Shown: one piece after another, positions 56,472 to 64,000 of the stretch | Layout of the letters: every line of letters begins with the position of its first letter | How positions within the stretch are numbered: the stretch's first letter is position 1 | NCBI GenBank assembly: GCA_965246845.1 | Contig: CBDFFR010000008.1 | Location: 372,001 to 436,000, forward strand | Reading direction: 5' to 3' | Source: JBBRMW01 sp965246845 | GTDB taxonomy: Bacteria > Chloroflexota > Anaerolineae > Aggregatilineales > UBA2796 | Length of the DNA: 64,000 nt | Notes under the pieces: model-generated | Seen by the model: only the letters and a program-made list of their open reading frames with translations | Told to the model about the DNA's origin: nothing | Databases searched by the model: none | Position numbers and translations under genes: made by a program

Positions 56472-58239
56472 GCCCCGATTCAATTGCGTGCCGAATGTTT
56501 CCATCGGCTTCCGCAAGCAGAATGGCCGCCTGCTCAATGGATAGCCCTGTCGCATCCTGAACAATCACTTTGGCGCGATGATTTAGTTTGAGATTGCTCG
56601 CGGCCATATCAATCATCAGGTTATCGAGCGTGCGGCCCGCACGAACCATAATCCCGGTCGTGAGCATGTTCAGCAGCAACTTTTGCGCCGTTCCCGCGCG
56701 CAGGCGCGTCGAACCTGTTAACACTTCCGGTCCGGTCGCCGCGACCAGTGGATATTGCGCCAGTCGGCTGATCGGCGCGTCTACAACGTTCGTAATGCTC
56801 CCGGTCAACGCGCCGCGCTCTGCTGCCTCTTTCAATATGCCAATCACGAATGGGGTGGAACCACTCGCCGCCACTCCGATCACCGTATCCAGGTCGCCAA
56901 CGTCACGACCTGCGATCTGCGCCCGACCTTCAGCCTCGTCGTCTTCTGCGCCTTCGATGGAATTCATCATCGCATCATTGCCGCCCGCGAGGATGCCCAT
57001 CACCTGCTCCGGCGTCACGCCGAATGTCGGTCGGCATTCGACCGCATCCAGCACGGCCAGCCGCCCCGATGTCCCCGCGCCCGCCATAATGACCCGCCCG
57101 CCCTGTTTGAAGCGTGGCGCGGCCTCATCGATCAGCGCCGCAAGCTGCGGAAGTTGTGGCGCGAGGATCGCCCCGATGCGGCTGTCTTCCCAATTCATTG
57201 TGGAGAGCAATTCAAGCGTGGGACGGCTCCCGGCGTGCATAGTGAGGATGCTACGCTGCTCTGTCGCACGACGGTCCGCCACGACAACGGGGATACCGCC
57301 CATCTCAAACTTTGCTGATAAGCCTTCTTTGGCTAAAACAAGCATCGCCGCGCCGACCGCTGCCGACCGTGCCGCGTGAATAATTTCTGCGCGCGGGTAG
57401 AGTGTTCTGACCGTATATGCAAAGCGCAGGCGTAGTAATTCGCAGTTGTCGAAGAGGCCGCCGGACATCACGACCGGAAACGCCGAAACCTCGAAATCGA
57501 GCCGTCGCGCGACCGTCATAGCCGCTTTCGCGAGCCGATCCGCCGCCTGCACGATGATCCGCCGCGCTGTTAAATCGTCATCGATGAGCATCACCGCTTC
57601 GGCGGCAGCCCCGGCAACTTCGGTAACAGTTCGTTCCGGCGCGTACAGCCAGGGGATAAGCGCTTGCGGATTGGGCAGGTTCAGGCGAGCAAGCAGGCGT
57701 TCTGTAAGCAAGGTGGTTGGCGCGGCTTCATCGGTCGCATCGGCAACCGCGCGGATTGCTTCGCGCGCGATGTCGTAGCCGCTGCCTTCATCCAGAAAAT
57801 AGCCCCACCCGCCACAGCGCAACAGGTCCCCGGCGCGGTTCACGCCGTAAGTAATTGACCCCGTGCCGCTGATGGTGATTACGCCATAGCGCTCGCCCGC
57901 ACCTGCCATCAATGCCGGGATCGCGTCGTTTTCCACGACGAGAGGCATATTCGGGACAATCGAGCGGAAGACCTCGCGGATAAGTGCCTGATCTTCCGGG
58001 CGATCCACACCCGCCAATCCCGCTCCGATCCCCGCAAACGACCCCATTGGCATATTTAGCGTCTGTGCCAGTTGCGACAACCCCTCGCTCAGATTGGCGC
58101 GGGTCGCCGCCAGCCCGATGTTGTGATAATTCGTCGGACCGCTTTCGACCTTTGCGAGTTGCGTCAGGTCCGGCGTGACGGCAACAAGCGTCGTTCGCGT
58201 CGCGCCGCCATTGATACCGATGTAGATGTCATTCGCCAT
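56458..58239 (-). CDS. murQ: fused N-acetylmuramate/N-acetylglucosamine kinase - MurNAc-6-phosphate etherase
   Basis: 593 residues with two complete enzymes. Residues 1-308 are a BadF/BadG-type sugar kinase (IGINGGATRTTLVAV phosphate-1, VENDAIPALMAG, SGTGSITYGV adenosine region, GGWGYFLDEGSG), related to Clostridium MurK. Residues about 322-593 are MurQ: VIMAGAGTSGRLAVLDAVECRPTFG (Glu401) and SIEGAEDDEAEG (Glu432), the sugar-isomerase fold that cleaves the lactyl ether. Expected chemistry: MurNAc + ATP to MurNAc-6-P, then to GlcNAc-6-P and D-lactate in one polypeptide. Last gene of the operon; its ATG lies inside the end of NamZ (11-base overlap). Confidence 0.9.
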   Translation of the reverse strand: MANDIYIGINGGATRTTLVAVTPDLTQLAKVESGPTNYHNIGLAATRANLSEGLSQLAQTLNMPMGSFAGIGAGLAGVDRPEDQALIREVFRSIVPNMPLVVENDAIPALMAGAGERYGVITISGTGSITYGVNRAGDLLRCGGWGYFLDEGSGYDIAREAIRAVADATDEAAPTTLLTERLLARLNLPNPQALIPWLYAPERTVTEVAGAAAEAVMLIDDDLTARRIIVQAADRLAKAAMTVARRLDFEVSAFPVVMSGGLFDNCELLRLRFAYTVRTLYPRAEIIHAARSAAVGAAMLVLAKEGLSAKFEMGGIPVVVADRRATEQRSILTMHAGSRPTLELLSTMNWEDSRIGAILAPQLPQLAALIDEAAPRFKQGGRVIMAGAGTSGRLAVLDAVECRPTFGVTPEQVMGILAGGNDAMMNSIEGAEDDEAEGRAQIAGRDVGDLDTVIGVAASGSTPFVIGILKEAAERGALTGSITNVVDAPISRLAQYPLVAATGPEVLTGSTRLRAGTAQKLLLNMLTTGIMVRAGRTLDNLMIDMAASNLKLNHRAKVIVQDATGLSIEQAAILLAEADGNIRHAIESGLTKG

Positions 58240-59362
58240 AAAGCCAGAACCCCGTCGCGTTCATAGAAAATTCCTGCCGCTGCGCCTCGCATCGGGCGAT
58301 GATTTCCGCGACCGCTTGCTCCGCTTCCAGCGCATCGCGCAGCCAGGTACAGGCGGTGAGCGTATCGAAATTGTTGCGCTGTCCATCCCACGAGGTCCAC
58401 GTAAAATCTTGCGGGTAGAGTTCGCGAAGTGTTTGGATGAGGTGCAATCCCATTTCAAAACCACGCACCGTGCGCGGCTCCGTGATACCAATTCGCACAC
58501 CTTCGCAGCGCTGCCCGGCGTGCTTGCCTTGCGCGGGCGCGAACCATACCGGGACGAATCGCAAGCCCGGCAGCCGCAGCGCATTCATCCGCGCCGCGAG
58601 ATCACGCCCGCGCACGAACGGCGCGCCGAGCTGCTCGAACGGGAGCGCCGTCCCGCGTCCTTCGCTGATATTCGTGCCTTCCAGCAGGCACGTCCCGGTG
58701 TATAGCAGCGCTGTGTCGGCGTGCGGCATGTTCGGGGAAGGAGACACCCATTGCCGTCCCGTTTCATTCCACAGCACCCCGCGCGTCCAGCCATCCATGA
58801 TGTTTACGAACAGGTCCGCGCCAATTGAGTCGTTGAAATATTTCGCGAGTTCACCGAAGGTCAGGCCATAACGGACCGGGATCGCCGCCGGACTCACCAG
58901 CGAAAAATGCTCTGGCTCCGCGATATTGCCTTCCATGACGAGGCCACCTTGCGGGTTGGGACGATCCAGCACGATCACGGGGACGCCAACCCCCGCGCAT
59001 GACTTCAATACCGCGCGCATCGTCGCCGCGTAGGTGTACCAGCGATTCCCGGTATCTTGCAGGTCGATGATGAACGCGGAGAGGATGCGCAAAATTTCGG
59101 GTGCGGGGGTGCGTGTCTTCCCGTAGAGGCTATAGATCGGCGTCGTCTCATCCTGCGTATCAGAAATCGACTCGCCCGCCGCGCCGACGCCGAAGTAGCC
59201 ATGCTCCGGCGAGAACAACGCCGCGACCTGCACGCCTGCCTTGCGCAGCGCATCGAAGGCGGTCACGCCGTCGCTCGTCTGGCTGGAAACAGTCGTTAAC
59301 AGCCCGACCGGACCGCTGACCGTCGGGTTATCGCAAAAAATTTCAAGCCCGGTACGCACCAC
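58229..59362 (-). CDS. namZ: NamZ-type exo-beta-N-acetylmuramidase (DUF1343, GH171)
   Basis: 377 residues. The start is GTG 59362, with GAGGA upstream, 1 base after the stop of the serine hydrolase. The frame opens 30 codons earlier but over that gene. The family motifs are clear: LFSPEHGYFG, FIIDLQDTGNRWYTYAATMR, VIVLDRPNPQGG, SPNMPHADTALLYTGTCLLEGTNISEGRGT. NamZ proteins release MurNAc from the non-reducing end of peptidoglycan fragments. There is no signal peptide, so it should act in the cytoplasm on imported fragments, unlike the secreted Bacillus enzyme. It sits between the amidase-like gene and the MurNAc kinase-etherase, which use its substrate and product. Confidence 0.9.
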   Translation of the reverse strand: MVRTGLEIFCDNPTVSGPVGLLTTVSSQTSDGVTAFDALRKAGVQVAALFSPEHGYFGVGAAGESISDTQDETTPIYSLYGKTRTPAPEILRILSAFIIDLQDTGNRWYTYAATMRAVLKSCAGVGVPVIVLDRPNPQGGLVMEGNIAEPEHFSLVSPAAIPVRYGLTFGELAKYFNDSIGADLFVNIMDGWTRGVLWNETGRQWVSPSPNMPHADTALLYTGTCLLEGTNISEGRGTALPFEQLGAPFVRGRDLAARMNALRLPGLRFVPVWFAPAQGKHAGQRCEGVRIGITEPRTVRGFEMGLHLIQTLRELYPQDFTWTSWDGQRNNFDTLTACTWLRDALEAEQAVAEIIARCEAQRQEFSMNATGFWLYGE

Positions 59363-59363
59363 G

Positions 59364-60482
59364 TCAACGGTCCTCAAGGGCTTCAATGATCGTGTCGTGA
59401 AAGCGCTTGCGAAATGCCACGATATTGTCCTTTTCGCGTCCATAGAAAACATTGTTGGTGAGCAGCGCGCAAATCAATTCGCGTTCGGGATCGACCCACA
59501 GCGAATTACCGACAAACCCGGTATGCCCATAACTTTCGGCGCTGAAATACTGCCCGCTCGACCCACCCGGCGAGCGCATCATCCAGCCCAGCCCGCGATC
59601 CTCGATCTGGCGCGTCGTCGCGGCATCGGCAATTTCCGGGCTGAGGAGCATATCGCCATGCTTGAGGTAAATCTCGCCAAGCGAAGCGGCATCCGTGACC
59701 GTGCCGAACAGCCCCGCGTGACCCGCGACCCCGCCGAGGCTGGCCGCGTTTTCATCGTGAACTTCGCCGACGATCCGCCGCCCGCGCCATTGCTGATCAT
59801 ATTCGGTCGGCGCGACATTCTCCGCGATAGGACCGTACCGCGCATTGAGGCCGAACGGACGCAGCACCAGCGATTGCATGGCCGCTTGCAGGTCGGTTCC
59901 GTTCTTCCTCGCGATGGCGATACCGAGCAGGATGAAACCGATGTCGCTATACACGACGCGCGTTCCCGGCGGATAGGAGAAATCCGATTGCAGGCACATC
60001 GCAAAGCGCGCGTCGATGTCGCCCCCGTCGCGTAAATTGAGCCACGCCGGAAGTCCACTAGAATGCGTGAGCAGATCAAAGAAGGTAATCGCGCTTGCGT
60101 CTACCGTTTCATCGGTCGGCGGCACGACCTCGACCAGCTCACCCGTGTTCAATGGATTTGGATAGGGGCGAATCTGCCGAATGCCGGAAAATTCCGGCAG
60201 GATTTTCGAGACGCGATCCTCGATTTTGACGATACCCGCATCTGCCAGCCGCAAAAACGCGCTGGTCGTTGCCAGCTTCGTGAGCGAAGCGAAATCGAAT
60301 AGCGTATCGGGGTTAACGCGCTGTTCTGAATCGAGCTGACCTTCCGGGTCCAGCGTGCCGAGAAAACCGCTATAGACCACCTCACCGCGCCAGCGCACCT
60401 GCGCGCCCGCCGCAGAGTAGACTGTACCGAGTGCGCCCGCCAGGAGTTCCGGCAAATCGACCAACAGCCGCGTAATACTCAC
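59364..60482 (-). CDS. serine hydrolase of the beta-lactamase family (AmiE-like)
   Basis: 372 residues. GTG start at 60482 with AGGAG upstream and a GTGA overlap with the GH20 stop. The frame opens 26 codons earlier inside the previous gene. Class C beta-lactamase/DD-peptidase fold: SLTK (Ser66, Lys69), YSD (Tyr178) and GHTG (His320). No signal peptide. Bacillus AmiE (YbbE), encoded beside murQ and namZ, belongs to the same superfamily and removes peptide stems from MurNAc; this protein fills the same slot in the operon. A DD-peptidase or esterase role is the alternative. Confidence 0.82.
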   Translation of the reverse strand: MSITRLLVDLPELLAGALGTVYSAAGAQVRWRGEVVYSGFLGTLDPEGQLDSEQRVNPDTLFDFASLTKLATTSAFLRLADAGIVKIEDRVSKILPEFSGIRQIRPYPNPLNTGELVEVVPPTDETVDASAITFFDLLTHSSGLPAWLNLRDGGDIDARFAMCLQSDFSYPPGTRVVYSDIGFILLGIAIARKNGTDLQAAMQSLVLRPFGLNARYGPIAENVAPTEYDQQWRGRRIVGEVHDENAASLGGVAGHAGLFGTVTDAASLGEIYLKHGDMLLSPEIADAATTRQIEDRGLGWMMRSPGGSSGQYFSAESYGHTGFVGNSLWVDPERELICALLTNNVFYGREKDNIVAFRKRFHDTIIEALEDR

Positions 60483-62344
60483 GCTTGATACTCCTGAATG
60501 AGACGGTCGAGCCGCACCAGACTGTCGCTTAGGCCGCCGCGACGGTTGCGCGCCAGCCACACTGCTTCGTATTCGGCGCGCAGCGGTTCGAGTTCCGTGA
60601 GCATCTCCGCTTTGCTGTACGCCGCGCTATCGACGGCCATCAATAGCCGCTTTGCGCCGTGCAACCATAGCGCAACCGCCAGCTTGTATTCACGGATGAT
60701 CAGCGGGTCGGCGGGGTGTGCTTCATCCAGCCGCGCGGCGAGGGTTTGCATCCGCTCCATTGCGGCGCGTACCTTCTCCGTATTGATCGGCGCGGACAGC
60801 CATTTCTGCTCCGGGATTTGCGCGAGCGGAAACAGCAGCGCGCGGACCATCACCGCGCCGTTGTGGTGTTCCTGATCATCGAGTGTGCGGTAGACGAGGC
60901 CGAGATTGTAGGCGAGTTCACCCATCACGCCCGTATCATCCTTGAATGCGAACAGGTTCAGCGCGCGGATCAATCCCGCCTCATCGAAATCGCGCGGCGT
61001 CTCCGCGTTCCAGCCGAGCGCCGCGCCGAGCGCGAAGCCCAGATAGCTCACCGGGAGTGCCTGCAAATGCCCGAAGTCACCCCAATCGGTGTTGAGGTAG
61101 CCGACCGCGCCATGCTTCATACCGTTTTCGGCTGCGTTACGCAGGTTGCCAATCGCGTTGTCGGTACGCCCGACGAGGCTGATCCAGCTCGACGTGCCGG
61201 GGCAGACATAGAACGCAATCCCGGCTTGCGCGAACATCGCGCCATCGCGATCAAAGGCGTGATCGGCCTCGTAGCCCCATTCGAGCGCGACGGCGTCCTT
61301 CGGCAGTTCGGGGACCAGCTCCGGGTGCTGCGTGATGATGTCGCCCCAGAACTGCATCACGCGCCCATTCTTGTGAACCAGTTCCGATAGCTTTTTCAGG
61401 TAATCGACATAAACGCGCCCCTGCCCTTCGCGCTCGACCAGTTCCTTGCTGCGTCCCTTGCCGAGGTCGAACGTCTCATCGGCTCCGACATTGAAATATT
61501 TACTCGTAAAATTGGGAAGCAGCTCAGTGTAAAGTTCATCGAGCAGCGTGAATACGCGCGGGTCAGCGGCGTTCAGGCTGAAGGGACGGCGGTTCAGGAA
61601 GATGTGCCAATCGAAGCCTTCCGGCACTTCCGCGAGATCGAGATATTCCGGGTGCATCAGCCAGCGGTGAAAGTGTCCGAAGCTGTTCTGGTTCGGCACG
61701 AGGTCGATGAACCGCGCGCGACAATACGCATCCAGTTCGCGGATTTCAGCGGCGGTGAGCGGGCTGGCGTCCTTCCAGACCGTCTCGTGATTTTGATAGG
61801 CGAAGGTGTGTTCGGTGTAAAGCTGGAGTTCGTTCAGCTTCCAGCTTGCGAAGAGGTCCACCAACCCTTTGAGCGTGTCCAGCGTCGGGACTTTATCGCG
61901 CGAAATATCGAGCATCACCCCGCGCCGCGCGAAACTCGGCCTGTCGTCGATGTTGAGCGTCGGGAGTTCGTTTCCGGCCTGCTGCACAATCTGGATGAAC
62001 GTGCAGACACCATAGAACAGGCTCGCCAAATCCGTTCCGATAATCCAGCTATAGGTCGTCCCGATCTCAACCTGATAGGAATCCGCCGGGAGACCCATAT
62101 CAATCGAAAGGTCAATCCCGCGCGCCGGGTCGTCTTCAAGCGGTTGTGGCTCAAGCAGTATGCTCCACAGGATGCCCGCTGCGCTCAACGCACGTTGCAG
62201 GTATTCCGCGACGGGCTGCGTCGCTGGGTCCGTGATCAGGATGTGCTGGCCGTCCCGCAGCGTATACGAACCGCTGTCGTGGTAGCGCACTTCGCGCGGC
62301 GGCGGGAGCAGGACGAGTTCGGAGGTGTTCGGGACGATGGGCAT
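60479..62344 (-). CDS. GH20-type beta-N-acetylhexosaminidase
   Basis: 621 residues. An N-terminal GH20b-like domain (1-130) precedes the catalytic barrel. Catalytic pair Asp289-Glu290 in FNVGADETFDLG; active-site region RGVMLDISRDKVPTLDTL; substrate Trp residues in MQFWGDIITQHPEL, LEWGYEAD and YLNTDWGDFGH. The last 130 residues are helical (AMERMQTLAARLDE). No signal peptide, so cytoplasmic. It likely removes GlcNAc from wall fragments and takes the place of NagZ (GH3) found in other recycling clusters. It starts immediately after the stop of hepT (TAA-ATG) and ends in a 4-base overlap with the serine hydrolase. Confidence 0.88.
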   Translation of the reverse strand: MPIVPNTSELVLLPPPREVRYHDSGSYTLRDGQHILITDPATQPVAEYLQRALSAAGILWSILLEPQPLEDDPARGIDLSIDMGLPADSYQVEIGTTYSWIIGTDLASLFYGVCTFIQIVQQAGNELPTLNIDDRPSFARRGVMLDISRDKVPTLDTLKGLVDLFASWKLNELQLYTEHTFAYQNHETVWKDASPLTAAEIRELDAYCRARFIDLVPNQNSFGHFHRWLMHPEYLDLAEVPEGFDWHIFLNRRPFSLNAADPRVFTLLDELYTELLPNFTSKYFNVGADETFDLGKGRSKELVEREGQGRVYVDYLKKLSELVHKNGRVMQFWGDIITQHPELVPELPKDAVALEWGYEADHAFDRDGAMFAQAGIAFYVCPGTSSWISLVGRTDNAIGNLRNAAENGMKHGAVGYLNTDWGDFGHLQALPVSYLGFALGAALGWNAETPRDFDEAGLIRALNLFAFKDDTGVMGELAYNLGLVYRTLDDQEHHNGAVMVRALLFPLAQIPEQKWLSAPINTEKVRAAMERMQTLAARLDEAHPADPLIIREYKLAVALWLHGAKRLLMAVDSAAYSKAEMLTELEPLRAEYEAVWLARNRRGGLSDSLVRLDRLIQEYQA

Positions 62345-62698
62345 TTACGGGTTTTCCTTTTCGAGATCGGCGAGTATCCGGGTAATAGCTTGGGCAAGTG
62401 GCTCCAGGTCTTCATTACACGTTCGCCAGATTGTCGCCATATGCAGTCCCCAATAATTATGGCCGATAATATCTCGTAATCCTGCAATCTCCGTCCAGGG
62501 TATTTCTTGATAATTGATCAATAGAACTCGCGGAATGTGCTTTACAGCCTCACCGATGACGAAGAGTTGCATAACAATCGCGTCTGAATACAGTCCGTTT
62601 GCGACAAAACGCTCGTAATCCAGATCGCGCATGTAGTCTTCGATTTTGCCAATAGAAGTCTGAATCTCAAGGAGATAGAACTGCGTAACCTTCGGCAT
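62345..62698 (-). CDS. hepT: HepT-like HEPN toxin component (DUF86)
   Basis: 117 residues, helical. The RNase motif R-x4-H-x-Y is present as RDIIGHNY (Arg75, His80, Tyr82), the site where the partner nucleotidyltransferase modifies Tyr in characterised HepT/MntA systems. Also SIGKIEDYMRDLDYERFVA and MQLFVIGEAVKHI. It overlaps the end of the nucleotidyltransferase gene by 32 bases and touches the GH20 start without a gap, so the salvage operon is translated right after it. Confidence 0.85.
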   Translation of the reverse strand: MPKVTQFYLLEIQTSIGKIEDYMRDLDYERFVANGLYSDAIVMQLFVIGEAVKHIPRVLLINYQEIPWTEIAGLRDIIGHNYWGLHMATIWRTCNEDLEPLAQAITRILADLEKENP

Positions 62699-62987
62699 AG
62701 ATGACCTCGTTCAGGATGTATGGGCGCAAAAACGGCTTGATTTGGCTTGCGGGAACCAGATCAATCTTTCGCATGAATATCTTTTCCAGAAAAAACTTGA
62801 TTGCGAAATACCCACGCAGTGTATGAATGACATCCGTTGCTTCCACCAAAATATCGATGTCGCTGCCGCGTTTCTGTTCCCCGCGCACATACGACCCGAA
62901 CAGCCCGATCCGTATCACGCCCATACTCTGCAAGGTCTCGCGCTGCTCGGTGAGCGCTTGCAAGATCGTCTCCTTTGTCCATACCAT
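62667..62987 (-). CDS. mntA: minimal nucleotidyltransferase (MntA-like antitoxin)
   Basis: 106 residues. The start at 62987 has AAGGATG about 8 bases upstream; an ATG at 62996 is possible. The frame extends to 63095, but that piece is made of hairpin-repeat codons (MGGHTGPPLQ). The nucleotidyltransferase signature is GLFGSYVRGEQKRGSDIDIL (Gly31, Ser32; Asp43, Asp45). In known systems MntA AMPylates and silences HepT. First gene of the HepT/MNT pair. Confidence 0.85.
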   Translation of the reverse strand: MVWTKETILQALTEQRETLQSMGVIRIGLFGSYVRGEQKRGSDIDILVEATDVIHTLRGYFAIKFFLEKIFMRKIDLVPASQIKPFLRPYILNEVIYAEGYAVLSP

Positions 62988-63065
62988 GCGCCACATCCTT
63001 TCATCAATCGGGGTACGACCCCACACATGGAATCGTACCCCGAAGCTGCATCGAACGCGAGCCTC

Positions 63066-63097
63066 TTGTAGGGGCGGACCTGTGTGTCCGCCCACCG
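63066..63097. repeat. dispersed hairpin repeat, copy 8
   Basis: TGTAGGGGCGGACCTGTGTG..CCGCCCACC, one unit between the solute-binding protein and mntA. Confidence 0.85.
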
Positions 63098-63105
63098 CAA
63101 GCAGT

Positions 63106-64000
63106 CTACTTCTTCGGTCCGATAGTGCCTTCCATCAGCAGCACGACAATCGCGTTATCCGAACCACTGACATTGCCCCACAGCGGGTCGCTATCGGGCG
63201 GCAGGCCGGAGATATTCGCGGTATTGAGCGGGCAGTTGAAGTAGCGCTCGATGAGCGGGATCATCGGCAGTTGTGTGTTGAACTCGGTCGCGAGCGTCTT
63301 GATCGCTTCATTCTGCGGAGCCGGATCGGTCCCCGCGCCGACAGCGCTTACCAGCGCGGCGAAGTCGTAATCCTTGCCGCCGATGGTCTGCTTCTGGGCG
63401 TAGCCCGTCCCGGCCTTGACACTGCCGCCGACGCTCGCTTGCAGGTAAACATAACGGTAGGCATAGAACGGCAGCGCGTTCGGGAAGCCCCACAGCCGGA
63501 TCGCAAGCTGGAACTTGCCATCGCGGATTTCCGGGCGGTGCTGGCTATCGGGGATCGCGCGCAGAGTGATCTTGATGCCGAACGCGGTGAGCTGATCGGT
63601 CACGTCCTGCGCAGCGGGCATCCAGTCGGTGTAATCAGACGGTGCGGAAAGCTCGAATTCGAGCGGCTTGCCGCTGGCATCGACCCACGCATCACCGCTC
63701 TTCTTGAACCCGGCCTGACCCATCAGGTCGGCGGCCTTTTTCAGGTCGTTCTCATAGGTATTGAAGCTGCTGACCGTCGCCGCGTCAAGATAGTTCGGGA
63801 CCTGTGCATCGCTGATGTTCGCCATGTACTTGACTGGCTTGCCGATGTCTTCATAAGCGACCTTTGTGGTCTGCACGCGGTTGATCGCATAGGCCATCGC
63901 CTGACGAAGTTGCAGGTTGTCGAGTGGCTTGACCGCGTGGTTGATCAACAGTCCGGGACCGGAGAAAGTCGGCGCGCGGAGAATTTTGATCCCCTTATCG
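63106..64000 (-). CDS. family-5 extracellular solute-binding protein, C-terminal part
   Basis: At least 298 residues; the N-terminus lies beyond the window. The frame is open to the last base (IKILRAPTFSGPGLLINHAV upstream of the first in-frame Met). SBP_bac_5 features: FNTYENDLKKAADLMGQAGF, the LNNLQLRQAMAYAINR-like hinge helix (LDNLQLRQAMAYAINRVQT), VTDQLTAFGIKITL and LPMIPLIERY. These proteins feed peptides, nickel or sugars to Dpp/Opp-type ABC transporters. Some family members bind wall peptides, which would fit the downstream salvage genes, but that link is inference. Confidence 0.88.
   Translation of the reverse strand, partial: DKGIKILRAPTFSGPGLLINHAVKPLDNLQLRQAMAYAINRVQTTKVAYEDIGKPVKYMANISDAQVPNYLDAATVSSFNTYENDLKKAADLMGQAGFKKSGDAWVDASGKPLEFELSAPSDYTDWMPAAQDVTDQLTAFGIKITLRAIPDSQHRPEIRDGKFQLAIRLWGFPNALPFYAYRYVYLQASVGGSVKAGTGYAQKQTIGGKDYDFAALVSAVGAGTDPAPQNEAIKTLATEFNTQLPMIPLIERYFNCPLNTANISGLPPDSDPLWGNVSGSDNAIVVLLMEGTIGPKK

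Overview
The window looks like a chromosomal segment of a free-living Chloroflexota bacterium, probably Anaerolineae-like. This rests on the 16S rRNA wording, on many secreted or lipid-anchored proteins with Thr/Pro-rich linkers, and on the mix of gene families. Lineage is inferred by reading the 16S, not by alignment. Genes are dense and GC-rich, and start sites generally carry AGGAG-like ribosome binding sites that match the CCTCC at the 16S 3' end. There is no phage, integrase, insertion sequence or CRISPR array.

Layout. 0-5 kb: a Tat-exported ferritin-like protein, a TPR lytic transglycosylase and a flavin disulfide oxidoreductase. 5-12 kb (minus strand): a polyprenyl-phosphate sugar transferase, a small alpha/beta protein, an MBL-fold hydrolase and three genes broken by frameshifts (a glycosyltransferase, a cytochrome P450 and a secreted two-domain protein). 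12-26 kb: L-lactate dehydrogenase, a giant protein of 17 PPC-like repeats, an SH3 membrane protein, a FecR-like secreted protein, a radical SAM protein, guanylate kinase and two tandem LysM proteins. 26-38 kb: two methyltransferases, an M3 peptidase, a membrane glycosyltransferase-like pair, an HD protein, tRNA-Lys, an NDUFA9-like dehydrogenase, an MFS exporter and a ClbS/HEAT pair. 38-43 kb: a complete spermidine/putrescine ABC transporter (potBCDA order). 43-49 kb: an SGNH hydrolase, a GNAT remnant, pnp, rpsO and an acetyltransferase.

49-55.6 kb: 16S, 23S and 5S rRNA with no tRNA in the spacers. 16S is preceded by its own promoter and followed by a terminator. A second promoter lies in the spacer before 23S. 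Both leaders contain a terminator-like hairpin 170-190 nt after the promoter. The three RNAs each sit inside a long processing stem.

56-64 kb (minus strand): a probable peptidoglycan-sugar salvage operon (GH20 hexosaminidase, AmiE-like serine hydrolase, NamZ-type exo-muramidase and a fused MurNAc/GlcNAc kinase-MurQ etherase). It is directly preceded by a HepT/MNT toxin-antitoxin-like pair and, further upstream, by a family-5 solute-binding protein that runs off the window. Its gene content parallels the Bacillus murQ/amiE/nagZ/namZ cluster, but with a kinase in place of the PTS.

A family of short GC-rich hairpin repeats occupies eight intergenic regions. They generate phantom peptides and explain several falsely long open frames. 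The best candidates for undescribed biology are the rRNA transcription architecture and the fused-enzyme cell-wall salvage operon.
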